Made by a program: the position numbers and the translations under genes. From Hyaloraphidium curvatum (Eukaryota > Monoblepharomycota > Hyaloraphidiomycetes > Hyaloraphidiales > Hyaloraphidiaceae): a DNA stretch of 64,000 bases. This document shows, in pieces, positions 1-9,083 of this stretch (its first letter is position 1; the number at the start of each line of letters is the position of its first letter). The stretch is taken from assembly GCA_025558095.1 (NCBI GenBank), contig JAIVFI010000027.1, positions 496,001 through 560,000 on the forward strand. Direction: 5' to 3'. A model generated the notes under the pieces. That model saw only the letters and a list, made by a program, of their open reading frames with translations, was not told the origin of the DNA and made no database searches.

Positions 1-21
1 TCCATTGCCCGAACGGAACGA

Positions 22-793
22 TTACACCTTTGCCTTGACATCTGCCCCGCGCTCGCTGATGAAGGCGCTGTCCATCCCCATGCCGACCTTTTCCTTGTCC
101 AGCGGGAAGATGTGCCCGCCCTGCACCGCCTTGCGGAGCTTGCGCGCGGCCCCGACCTTGGAGAGGTGGGCGTGCGACGCCATGACGTCCGAGACTGAGA
201 AGGTGATCCCCCAAAGGCGGGGAATGGGGGATTGGGGCTTGACCTTGGGATCCGAGCCGTCCGGGCCGACGACTGGAAGGAGCGTGGCGATCTTGAGAAG
301 CAGAAAAGATCCAAAAGAAGGCAGACAGCCCACCTTCGATGATGCAGCCGTCGTCCAGGCGGAAGAAGGCAAACTCCAGCCCCGGCCTGTTCCGAACTGC
401 GCCCCTCCGCCTCGGCTTCAACCCCAGCTCCTTCGAAAAGGCATCGACGACCGTGCCGACGTGGGGCGTCTGGACGACGGCGTGGTCCACCCCCGTGGCA
501 TAGTTGGGGTGCTTCTCCGGGGCACGCGTGGGCATGGTTCCGGTGACGCGGACGTCCAGTCCTGCCACGTCGTGCCGCGTCTCGCCCGGTGGCGCGCCCT
601 CGCGGTACATCAGCCAGCGCAGCACGGGGTACGACGCGTCCGGGGCGGCAGAACGGCCCGCAAGGACAAAGTCCGTGTCGCCCACGCGGCACACGCCGTC
701 GGGCGAAACGGAGAAGCCGGCCGCGCGCCATGCCGACGCGTCGTCGGCGACGGCGATCGCGAGGAGCCGCGATGCGGGCGCCGTGCGGGGCAT
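22..793 (-). CDS. VOC / glyoxalase-like domain protein
   Basis: Two exons, 793-334 and 272-22, with a 61-nt GTGGGC...CAG intron, give 236 residues. Near residue 140 the segment LEFAFFRLDDGCIIEVVGP, followed after the splice by LWGITFSVSD, has the beta-strand pattern of VOC (vicinal oxygen chelate) proteins of the glyoxalase-like group. These normally bind a metal and act on small oxygenated substrates, but the substrate here is unknown. The ATG was chosen because it opens the frame and lies only 81 bp from the start of the divergent F-box-like gene, implying a shared promoter. Splicing phase is consistent and restores a Val codon. Family assignment is by pattern; a precise enzymatic role cannot be given. 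Confidence 0.72.
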
Positions 794-874
794 TATGGTT
801 GGATCGATGCGAGCCAGGTGCCGACGCGCGGCGGCGACGCCCGTCCCCACCCTTTCAACCTCACTCTTGCTGCG

Positions 875-2098
875 ATGTCGGACAACATGACCGGGTCGCC
901 GGGTGCTGCAGGCGTTGGCGCTGCTGCCGAAGAAGCCGCGCCTTTGCCGCCGACCGTCGCTGCGGACGCGGAGGCTCCGCTCGAAGACTCTTCCCCCGAC
1001 GACCTGGTCGTGAACGTTCCCCCGCTCCCCAACGAGCTCATTTCTTCGGTTATGGAGATCCTCGGCCGCCGCAACTGGAAGCACAGCCTGCTGGAGTTCA
1101 TGCTGGCTAGCAAGCGGTGCTACGTCCTCGGGCTGCGGGAGCTCGCGGGCGACCTCGTCCTCGGCCCGCGCGAAGGTTTCGGACCGGAAAAGCTCGAGCT
1201 GCTGGCCCGCGGATACGAGTACGCCGGCGAGCCTGTGCCGCGCCTCGTCAAGAAGCTCAAGATCGCGCCTGGGATCACCTGGTCGGCCAAGAGGCTGAAG
1301 GTGCTGCGAAAGATCCTCGTCGGTGTGGAGCGTTTCGAGTACGAGTCGCACGGGGCCAAGATCATGAAGACGATTTGGAATCTGTTGGAGGGTGCCCGGG
1401 AGCTCACATGGGTGAAGCTGGCCCTCTACCAGGACGCCGCAGAAGGTTTCGACGGCACTTCGCGGTTCCCACCATCCGTTCGCGACCTCGTGCTTTCCCT
1501 TTCTGACTTTTGGAACAAGGCGGCCCGGCAAAGGCGCTATGCTGACACGTCTGCGCTGCGGAATATGATCATGGAGCGGGCGCCGAACCTCCAGAGGCTC
1601 CACTTTGCGGGGGTTGAGCTGCTCAAAGATTGCGACTGGATCTCGTGCCCTGGTATCCGCAACAAGCTGTTTACGATCAAGAGCGGCTTCGACGATGTCG
1701 TACCATTCGCAAACGTACCAGGTTTCCGCATTCCTCATCTCCGTCTGGATTCCTGGTCAAACGTGCTCTTCAACTGGGACCTCGTCTTTCGCCTGGGAGT
1801 CGAGCATCTGGAGACCGCATCCTTATGGCAGCACGATTTTCAGAGCCTCATCTTTGCGCCTGGAACACCTCGTGCCGTGAAACGCTTCGTGATACGGCGC
1901 AACGAGTCCAGCACCCCACTTGGACTCGACGACATCTTTGCGCGGATCAGGACCCGTCTGGCAGCGGCGGACATTGGAGAGCTCATCGTAGTCTTCCGCA
2001 ACGAGGGGTTTTCGTCGGAGCGCGCGCACTGGGATTCCCTGGGCGTCAAGTGGGCAAACGAACAGGAGCTGGAGAGCTCGAGCATTTGGACCATCTGA
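875..2098 (+). CDS. F-box-like protein, group A copy 1
   Basis: Single-exon gene of 407 residues. After an acidic low-complexity N-terminus of about 45 residues comes PPLPNELISSVMEILGRR, an F-box-like helix pair, followed by a region of irregular leucine-rich strands. It is clearly paralogous to the gene at 15899-17065: both carry the PNEL...EVLGRR-type motif, LLEFMLA, GPEKL and a FPPSVRD motif in the same order. F-box proteins recruit substrates to SCF ubiquitin ligases through Skp1; that role is inferred from the motif only. The open frame extends upstream to base 5 without a stop, but the ATG at 875 is preferred because it precedes the conserved block and leaves a promoter toward the VOC gene. 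Confidence 0.75.
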   Translation: MSDNMTGSPGAAGVGAAAEEAAPLPPTVAADAEAPLEDSSPDDLVVNVPPLPNELISSVMEILGRRNWKHSLLEFMLASKRCYVLGLRELAGDLVLGPREGFGPEKLELLARGYEYAGEPVPRLVKKLKIAPGITWSAKRLKVLRKILVGVERFEYESHGAKIMKTIWNLLEGARELTWVKLALYQDAAEGFDGTSRFPPSVRDLVLSLSDFWNKAARQRRYADTSALRNMIMERAPNLQRLHFAGVELLKDCDWISCPGIRNKLFTIKSGFDDVVPFANVPGFRIPHLRLDSWSNVLFNWDLVFRLGVEHLETASLWQHDFQSLIFAPGTPRAVKRFVIRRNESSTPLGLDDIFARIRTRLAAADIGELIVVFRNEGFSSERAHWDSLGVKWANEQELESSSIWTI

Positions 2099-2218
2099 GC
2101 ACCGGAGCGGTTTGCTGGGCAGAACGCGAAGCTGCTTTCGTGGCGAAACGGGCGCAACATCACGATCGAATGCTTCTCTTCTTCGTTGATTGATTGTAGC
2201 TTCTAGAACACGAATCAT

Positions 2219-2560
2219 TCATTCGTCAACGACCGTCACTGTCTTGAAGCTCCCTATCCCCGTCGAGACAAGCTTTTCCGATTGAAATCGGGACGGCAGC
2301 ACGACCTCGACCTTCTCCATCCTCCCAAGCGCGGCCGACCTCCTGCGGAAGAGCTAGTCCACGGCGTGCCGCACGATTGAGGTCCGCTCGAAAGCCCTCC
2401 CTGTCCGCCGAGACGTTCACGCACCGGAGCCGCTTGCCGAAAACATTGAGCCGCTTCAGGAAACGAAAGAGCTGCATCCGCAGAGCACTTCGCTGTCTAT
2501 GTAGGAGAGTGATTCGAGGTGCGGGAGCCCAGCGACGGTACGTTCACTTGCTCCCCTTCC
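2219..2560 (-). pseudogene. Decayed tail of an F-box/LRR-like gene
   Basis: Three short reading-frame pieces in tandem look like one former coding region: GLPHLESLSYIDSEVL, then LFRFLKRLNVFGKRLRCVNV, then MEKVEVVLPSRFQSEKL ending at a TGA. The frame changes between them and an in-frame TAG occurs, so no intact protein is possible. The leucine/valine spacing resembles the C-terminal half of the F-box-like proteins elsewhere in the window, but I could not align it to one copy. It lies directly downstream of a glycosyltransferase remnant on the same strand. Confidence 0.4.
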
Positions 2561-3306
2561 CCACCTCAACCTGTGTAGAAGTTGGTAATGTCCACCCCGC
2601 GCTCCTCCATGTGGATTTCGAGTCGCTCCAAAAGCGGGCAATCGGTTCGACATGCCCGGGTAGGTCGTCAGGCTCGGAGCCAGGAGGACGACACTGTTGA
2701 CGTAGGGCGGGCGAGAGACAAGTCCCGCAGCTCGGCAAAGGCAGTCGAATTTGCCGCCCGGACGTCGGCGTGCACCGCGTACGTGTTGTCCGGGTGGTAA
2801 ACGGCGCGAAGCAGGCGTGGAACCGCGGCGAGCGAGGTCTTGTCCACTATCATGGTGTATCCGATGCCCCGCCGCGGGCCAGAGGTCGAGAACGGCGCGT
2901 CCGGCGCGGCATTCCGCCCACGAGAGACAGGGAATCCCACCAGCGGACCGATGACGGCGCCTGCCACGAACAAAAGAACAGCCCTTAGCAGCGAGGAGAG
3001 GCCCTGTATCGGTCCTGGGCCCGTCCTCTTCGCCCTTTGTTTGCCGGCAGCGTCGTCGTCCTGCAGGTGCGTCGACGGTGCGGCCCCTTGCCATTCCGCG
3101 TCCGTCGGCCGCACTCCGCTCGTGCGATGCCAAGTCGAGGCCATGGCTAGGCCTGATCCCGCGGGGGCGCGTAACCGTGGGCGGTTTTCTTCGGGACGCA
3201 AGGGATCAAGGGGGACGCATCGGCACCTGCGGACTTGCCGGCGGAGACCCGGATTCGCCGTTGATCTAAGAAGAAGTGAATGTGAATCTATCTTAGGCAA
3301 CGGCAT
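2560..3306 (-). pseudogene. Remnant of a Core-2/I-branching-type glycosyltransferase
   Basis: The frame starting at 3306 contains a single hydrophobic anchor (LLRAVLLFVAGAVIGPLVG) followed by GYTMIVDKTSLAAVPRLLRA and VYHPDNTYAVHAD, which match the start of the lumenal domain of branching N-acetylglucosaminyltransferases (Golgi type II proteins). The homology then continues only after frame changes (NSVVLLAPSLTTYPGMS in one frame, LLERLEIHMEERGVDITNFY in another) and stops. The catalytic C-terminal two thirds are absent. An undetected intron could explain one frame change but not the missing domain. Confidence 0.5.
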
Positions 3307-3434
3307 TCTCTATCGTCCTGGGGATTCGCCAGGACAGTGATTCGTATGGCAGAAGTTCGTCAAAAGGACGTTCTCGACGTGTCTCAACCAGAGTGAGTGA
3401 GTGCAGTCTCTCGCAAGCGCCAACAGTACCGGCG

Positions 3435-4325
3435 ATGTCGGTCCGGAATCCCGACGCTCACCGGGCCGGCACGGCCGTTCGGGCTCTCTACGAGCCCCAC
3501 TACGCGTTCCCCGCGTGGACGCTCGAGCCCGCCGTGTGGAACGACGCCGACTTTGCCGCGACGCGCGTGCTCCACCACGCGTCGGACGCCCTCCCCGACG
3601 TGGTGCGCGTGGCGACGGAGCGCGAGCCGTGCAACATCGGGATGGACCGACTTTACGACGAGGACGAGATGGCGGCGGCGTTCGGGTGGGCGCGCGGTGC
3701 GTACGGCGACTCGCTGCCGGGGAGGCCGATGCCCAACATCGCCGTGCTGTGCCGCGCGACGGTCCAGCTGAGGAGCAGGAGGGTGCGCGCCTGGGTTATC
3801 AGCCTCGTCGGGGTCGCGCACGATTCGCCAGAGCAACCCGACTCCCAGATCTTCACGACGCCGGAAGAGGTGGTGGCGGCCTACAAAAGAATGTGGAGCT
3901 TGTGCGCCGCTGCCGCCGTGATGCTGAAGAGGGAGCAAGGCGTTCAAACCCTGCAAGTGTACAACGTCGGCGGCGGTGCGTTCGCGGGCTCCCTGTTTGA
4001 TGACTTTGTCCGCGAATGCTTCGAGCCCGCGTTCCTGCCGCTCCTCCCCGAGCTGGAAAAAGCAGGGGTTACTGTCGCCGGTTACGATTTCCAGCAGCAC
4101 AGGTTCACCGGAGGGTGGATACCCAACGTGCTCGAGGCGCTCGACGACGTCACCCTGGAACGCACGCTGTGGGTCAATGCCTGGGATCCCTGGTCCCTGA
4201 TCGGCAATGGCAACGCCGGGGACGGCTCGCTGGATGGGTACTGGGGTCGATGCTCGAACCTCGCTATCTTGGGCTGGCCGTGCACCAATCCGCACGTGCG
4301 TTACGTGGCCGTTGACGACTCGTAA
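3435..4325 (+). CDS. Conserved-looking protein of unknown function
   Basis: Single exon, 296 residues, starting at the first ATG (the frame upstream begins only with GTG). No signal peptide or membrane segment. Notable segments are YNVGGGAFAG at about residue 177 and NAWDPWSLIGNGNAGDGSLD followed by a WGRCSNLAILGWPCTNP stretch near the C-terminus, so glycine/asparagine turns sit next to conserved tryptophans. The combination of GGGAF and GNGN turns is reminiscent of a macro-domain or nucleotide-binding fold, but I do not recognise the family and this is only an impression. Coding is supported by length, codon usage and lack of intron signals. Confidence 0.65.
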   Translation: MSVRNPDAHRAGTAVRALYEPHYAFPAWTLEPAVWNDADFAATRVLHHASDALPDVVRVATEREPCNIGMDRLYDEDEMAAAFGWARGAYGDSLPGRPMPNIAVLCRATVQLRSRRVRAWVISLVGVAHDSPEQPDSQIFTTPEEVVAAYKRMWSLCAAAAVMLKREQGVQTLQVYNVGGGAFAGSLFDDFVRECFEPAFLPLLPELEKAGVTVAGYDFQQHRFTGGWIPNVLEALDDVTLERTLWVNAWDPWSLIGNGNAGDGSLDGYWGRCSNLAILGWPCTNPHVRYVAVDDS

Positions 4326-4676
4326 CCATGGTGCTGCGACCAGTATGATGTCACCGTGAGTCGTGGAATTGACTCACTTCCTTGAAGTGGGCGGGATGCG
4401 GCACCCTTTGAAGTGCGTGGTGACGGCGACGCCAGGCGGCGCGCGAGGCGAATGTCACCTAATGGCACGCCGACGTGCCGTGGGGCCCGATAAAATGCAT
4501 TCGATCCGATAAGTGATTAAACTTGCGTCCCTCGAATGATGACACAAAAGAGCACAAGGGGGGGGGGTTCCCCACGTCCCCAATCCCTGCGGTCCGGTTC
4601 GCTCCCCGATCCGAACCACCAGCCGTCTCCACTGCGGCAACCGATCGATTGGATGCCCCTGCCGCCTGCACAGCAT
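4326..4676. other. Convergent intergenic region
   Basis: 3' flanks of two converging genes. It holds a nine-G run at 4560-4568 and no open frame with coding character. No terminator-like structure or RNA gene was recognised. Confidence 0.5.
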
Positions 4677-5722
4677 TCACATCTCGCCCGCAGCCATCTT
4701 GAGCACCGCTCTGGCCACGCTCAAGCTCCCGCTAGAGAACCATCCTGCAGCCTTCATCCGTGCTTCCAGGTCCTTCGCGTCCTTCTCGGTGAACTTATCT
4801 CCCAGCATGCGGACGCAGAAGGCGGTGCAGACCTCGGCGTATGGCGATCCACAGGGAATCTGCATCGGATAGGCACGATCAGATCTTTCGATCTCAACCA
4901 CGATCCCCTGGATGCCTACCTCGGGATGCCATTGCACCGTAAGACAGCGAATCTTATTATCAGGTCCGCGCAGACAGGCTGCCTGGTGCTCAGTGAGCGA
5001 GGAAGTCCCGAGCGGCTCGAAACCTGGAGCGAGTTCGAGAACAGCATCCTGTGAACACCAGTGCATCAATCACGGGTAAGATCGCTGCCAATCCAGACGT
5101 ACCCGATGGAATTGGATGGCGTCCAGGTGCTCCTGCGGCGCCCCGACCTGCGCAAAGATCGCCCGTCCTGCCGGCGTCGGATCCACCCTGATCAGGCCCA
5201 CTTCCCAGCCTTTCGGGTTCTCCTTGACCGCGCCACCGAGTGCATGGTGCACGAGCTGGCTGTAAGACACGGAATCCACCTCAGCTAACGACAGTGTCTA
5301 GTCGGCGTGCTTCAACCCACTGTCCGAAACAGACCGCGATCAGGGGGACGCCGCCCTCGCAATACGCCCCGTGCCACGCCTTGATGAGCTCCTCCTCCTT
5401 CTCCATCCACTCCTTGCCCTCGGCGAGCATCGATGTGCTGCCCGTTAGCAGCACAGCGTCGAACGACGCTAGCTCCGTTGGGCTGGGCAGCTCCCCCGCG
5501 AACCCGCAGTAGGTCACCACCTCGACGGCGCATCCCTCCTCCTCCGCCGCTTTCGAAAGGAGCCGGCCGAACACCTGGGTCGGCGTCAGCGCCGTCCGCA
5601 GGTCAGGAGATGGAGCCCACCTCGTCGAGCTCGAGCGCTTCGGTGCCGGCCCAGGTGGGCGATGAATGGTCCTCGTTCTCCACCACCGCTATCCGGCGGG
5701 GGCAGGCACCCGATACGGTCAT
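4677..5722 (-). CDS. Class I glutamine amidotransferase-like protein
   Basis: Five exons (5722-5621, 5574-5321, 5259-5103, 5048-4920, 4859-4677) give 274 residues. All splice phases agree. The intron 2 junction rebuilds the nucleophile elbow AVCFGHQ (Cys about 116), and exon 4 ends with the catalytic-dyad motif QWHPE (His about 212, Glu about 214). With LLTGSTSML and HALGGAV this is a complete GATase1 triad. Stand-alone proteins of this type hydrolyse glutamine or gamma-glutamyl compounds, or act as ammonia donors; the acceptor is unknown. The first intron (46 nt) is short but its removal gives a continuous helix. It is downstream of the PRXL2 gene on the same strand, so its promoter must lie in or beside that gene's 3' untranslated region. 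Confidence 0.85.
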
Positions 5723-5924
5723 GTTCGCGGCTGGGAAGCAGGGCAGCGCGCGTGGAGCGGGGATTGGGACAGGCGGAGGAACGAGCGGTGGAGCGCGACA
5801 ATCGGCACAGCCCGAAGTTGTTGCGGACACTCCGGTGCCGTTGCGAGATGGACCAACAGATCGCGCAGGATTCCCTAGATGGTTACCATCGTGTTGGCCA
5901 GCGGCGATTTGCCGCGCGCCGGTA

Positions 5925-6001
5925 CGTTCCTCGGTCCGATATCAGCCTCCGTGCCCGCGGCAGCGCCGCTTTCCGGCCCGTGGCTTCATAGTCGCAGAAC
6001 G
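5925..6001 (-). promoter_or_regulatory. Candidate SECIS element (type II-like)
   Basis: On the minus strand, about 64 nt after the stop codon of the PRXL2-like gene, the RNA would read ATGA (5989-5986), a 13-nt strand, AAA (5972-5970), a perfect 5-bp ministem (5969-5965 with 5961-5957), a returning 13-nt strand and GA (5943-5942). The base next to the quartet starts a clean 4-bp helix (5985-5982 with 5947-5944); the rest of stem II has about five further pairs with mismatches. A basal helix CGTTC/GAACG (6001-5997 with 5929-5925) closes the structure. Quartet, AAR bulge at the expected distance and ministem match the eukaryotic SECIS plan; stem II is imperfect. Seen by eye, not folded computationally. 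Confidence 0.55.
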
Positions 6002-6052
6002 CGCCTCGCAGCGCGACTCCTCATCCGCCCGCCTGCTCATACCAGTATGTCC

Positions 6053-6832
6053 TCATGAGGACGCCGCAATCCTCTGCAGCGTCGGCAGCACCTCGGCCTC
6101 GTAGGGCGCAAAGTCGCCGAAGATCTTCTCGAGGTACTGGTACTCGATCTTCTCGGGCTTGTTGCCGACGATGACTGTGCCGCCCATGACGTAGCCCTCG
6201 CCGATCATGTTGCCCTCGACGGCCTTAAAGGCCGCCTCGAGGTGGGCCTTGACGCCCTCGTCCTCGAGGTCCTCCTTGGTGCCCCGGTGGATCTCGCCGC
6301 CGCCGACGAAGCGATAGAAGATCTTGTCCTGGTCGAGGAAGAGCTCCAGGGGCCTTCGCGAGGACGGCAAGCGTCGATTAACACGCGAGTCCGTGTGGGG
6401 CAAGCCGCGGAGGGGGGACCCACCAGTACTTCTCCTTGAACTCCTCGGCACCGAGCTCCTCCTTAAGCACGGCGACGAGCCGGAAACCGAGTTTCTCGAT
6501 CTCCTCCTTATGGGAGGCCTGTCCGACGGAGTCAAGATAAGGCCCTGGACTGTCCCCCGGGCGGCCGCCCCGACACCCACGACCATTTTGGCCTCCTCCC
6601 GACAGAACCATCAGCCTGAATATCCGTGACGACGAAGAGCGGGCGAGAACCGGGATTGGCACGGCGCGCCGCGCCGCAGGTCCGGAAACCGCTCACCGGG
6701 TCGGCGAATCACGAGGACGTATGCCGGCTTGTCCTTCCAGAGCTCCTTCGCGGGGAACTCGACCTTGTCATCGCGGCCGAAGAAGTCAACCAGCGGCGAG
6801 GCGCCGAGCTCCTCGACCGTGATGGGCGCCAT
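6053..6832 (-). CDS. PRXL2/SelU-type peroxiredoxin-like protein, probable selenoprotein
   Basis: Exons 6832-6697, 6615-6581, 6518-6424 and 6353-6053 give 188 residues if the TGA at 6613-6611 is read as selenocysteine. Intron 1 (81 nt, GTGAGC...TTCAG) joins YVLVIRRPG to TGA-Trp-Phe-Cys-Arg-Glu-Glu, i.e. RRPG-U-x-x-C-REE, exactly where SelU/FAM213 (PRXL2) proteins have their redox CxxC or UxxC. Downstream EKLGFRLVAV, LFLDQDKIFYRF and YVMGGTVIVG follow the same family's thioredoxin-like fold. These proteins are AhpC/TSA-like thiol antioxidants. No other acceptor removes the TGA while keeping Trp-Phe-Cys, and the frame is open on both sides. Other splice phases agree. The alternative is a single nonsense change in an otherwise intact gene. 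Confidence 0.78.
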
Positions 6833-7010
6833 GTTTGTGGCGGCCAGGGCAGCGGGCCGGTTCCCTTGCCGCGCGCTCCCTCAACTCCAAACGTCTCCCA
6901 GCCTCCACTTCGCGTATATAGCGGTCCTGGATCAAGGACTGCTCCTTTTTTGGTTCCTAGACTCTGGTTCTTGAGGAAAAGGACCCTCGTCCCATCTTTT
7001 CCTCCCCAAA
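6833..7010. promoter_or_regulatory. Shared promoter of PRXL2-like and dehydrogenase genes
   Basis: Only 178 bp separate the two divergent ATGs. A TATA-like TATATA lies at about 6915-6920, roughly 90 bp before the dehydrogenase start. No other element was recognised. Co-regulation of the two redox genes is possible but inferred only from arrangement. Confidence 0.45.
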
Positions 7011-8341
7011 ATGGCTCCAAACGACCTCGTCGTCCCCTACTCGACCCTCCTCCCCTTCGTCGGCTCCATCTTCCGCTCCGCCGGCTGCTCCGAAGCCGAG
7101 AGCGAGCGCATCTCGCGGTACCTCATCTCGGCCAACCTCACCGGCCACGACTCGCACGGCATCATCCGCGTGCCGCGCTACGTCTCGAGCCTCAAGATGG
7201 GCATGGTGCAGAAGGACCAGCAGCTCACGGTGATCAGCGAGGGCCCGTCGCACGCGATGGTCAGCGGGAACTACGGGTTCGGGCAGACGGTGGCGCCGCT
7301 GGCGGTGGAGATGGGGATCAAAAAGGCCAAGGAGACGGGGATGGCGATCGTCGGGCTCAGGGAGGCGGGGCACGTGGGAAGGGTGGGGGACTGGGGCGAG
7401 ATGGCGGCCGAGCAGGGGCTGGTCAGCATCCATTTTGTCAACGTCGGCAAGGCCGAGGTGGGTTGCTTCGGTGCGGGGCCCCAAAGCGAGCCTGATCACT
7501 TTCATTCTTGGCGGTTCGTCCACCACGCTGGTGATCACCCCATTCAGCTCGTCGCGCCATTTGGGGGCACCTCCAAGCGCTTCTCCACAAACCCCTTCTG
7601 CGTTTGCGTGCCGCAGCCCGACGGGCGTCCGCCGCTGCTGCTGGACTACGCGACGTCGACCGTGGCCGAGGGCAAGATCCTTGTGGCCAGCAACGGTGGC
7701 AAGCCGGTTCCTGCGACGTCCATGATCACCAAGGACGGCCAGTACTCTGGCGACCCCGAGGTGCTCTGTGGGTAATCCGGCTGCTGTGTGTTGGATGTTG
7801 CTGACAAACACTCCAGACGGACCCCTCACGCCGGGCGGCCCGCGCAACCCCATGAACGGCACGGGCAGCATGACCGCCTTTGGCGAGCACAAGGGCTCCG
7901 CGCTGGCCTTCATGTGCGACGTCCTCGCGGGGTGCTTCATCGGCTCGCCGACCTCGGGGCCCGTGCCGCCGCCGTCGACCTTTGGTGGGCTCTCCCGATT
8001 GCCGGCGCACGGCGATCCCTGACCCCCTTTCGGCGACAGACAAGGCCGCGCCGTACCGCAGCTCATACTGCAACGGCATGCTCTCGATCTACGTCGACCC
8101 CGCGCGGATCGGCGCGCCGGCCGAGTTCGCGGCCAAGGCGGCCGATTTCGCGGAATACGTGCGCGCCTCCGAGCCCGCGGCGCCGTCGGTCAACCCCTCG
8201 CAACGGGTGCTGTGCCCCGGGGATGCCGAAGCCGAGACGAGAGCAAAGAGGATGAAGGAGGGGGTGCCGGTGCCCAAGGAGGTTTGGGATGGGCTGGTGA
8301 GCGCGGCGAAAGAGGTGGGAGCGGAGGTGCCGAGCCTTTGA
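7011..8341 (+). CDS. Malate/L-lactate dehydrogenase family (Ldh_2) oxidoreductase
   Basis: Four exons (7011-7457, 7548-7767, 7817-7984, 8040-8341) give 378 residues, close to the usual length of this NAD(P)-dependent family. The active-site motif GHDSHGIIRVPRY is at about residue 45; NYGFGQTVAPLAVEMG, LREAGHVGRVGDWGEMAAEQ, STNPFCVCVPQ and GGPRNPMNGTGSMTAFGEHK follow in family order. Members reduce 2-oxo acids to 2-hydroxy acids (malate, sulfolactate, ureidoglycolate, delta-1-piperideine-2-carboxylate); the substrate cannot be decided. Intron 1 is 90 nt and open in frame, so an unspliced reading exists, but its removal restores GKAE-LVAPFGG. No signal peptide, so probably cytosolic. Confidence 0.9.
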
Positions 8342-9083
8342 GGAAGGGATGGGAGGGGTATCGCCGTGGCTGCCGTAGCGGGTGTATGTGGTTCGACCGG
8401 GGAAGGATGGCAGATGGGCCACCACATGCGACGGATTTCAATCACAAGAGCCTACATAGCAGCCCGATTGTCCGCATCCGCACGCCGTGTGGCGGGGAGC
8501 GCAACGCCGGTGGCCGCCGGCCATCCGAGTCGGCCGACCGGCCCGCCGTCGGCCCTTCCAGAAAAGTCCCCCATCCGGCGCGGCAATTCCAGAAAACCCT
8601 CACTTGAGGCCCATGCTGCGGGGTAACGGGTCGGAACGGCTCTCACTGCCCGTCCTCGACCGTCTCCCACGGACCCTGGGTTGCGGAGGCCGATCCCCTT
8701 GCCACAGTTCGTTCGAAGGTCTCGGAACGCGGGCGAGAGGTCGGGGATATGGGGGAGGCGTGTGTGGGATTCGGCCGGCGCGAATTTTTGGCGGCAGGAT
8801 GTGTCGCGGACGGCCAGACGACTCTGGACGAGTTTTGGAGAGGGACGGAAGGGGTCGAAAGGCTCGAAGTACAACGGAGGGCGCAACATCCGCGACAGCG
8901 GCTTCGCTTGGATGAAGATCACTTACCGGGGATTACGAGTGCGGTACACGGATCGATGCAAGGATCGGTCGGTGCATGCGAGTGGTTTCCGCCACGGGCG
9001 GTTCGCCTCGCCGCCGCCGGTGGGGTCGGCCTTGCGCCAAAGTCCGGCACCGTCCTGCCCACGTCCCCCGCCGCTCCCCGCCG
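8342..9083. other. Intergenic region upstream of zinc-cluster regulator
   Basis: About 740 bp without a convincing gene. Open frames on both strands are long because of high GC and lack conserved motifs. It presumably contains the 3' end of the dehydrogenase transcript and the regulator's promoter. No repeat or RNA gene was recognised. Confidence 0.4.

Noticed and set aside
7458-7547. Open, in-frame intron of the dehydrogenase as coding insertion.
   Set aside because: It starts GTGGGT, ends CAG and its removal restores the family sequence; the inserted residues have no counterpart.
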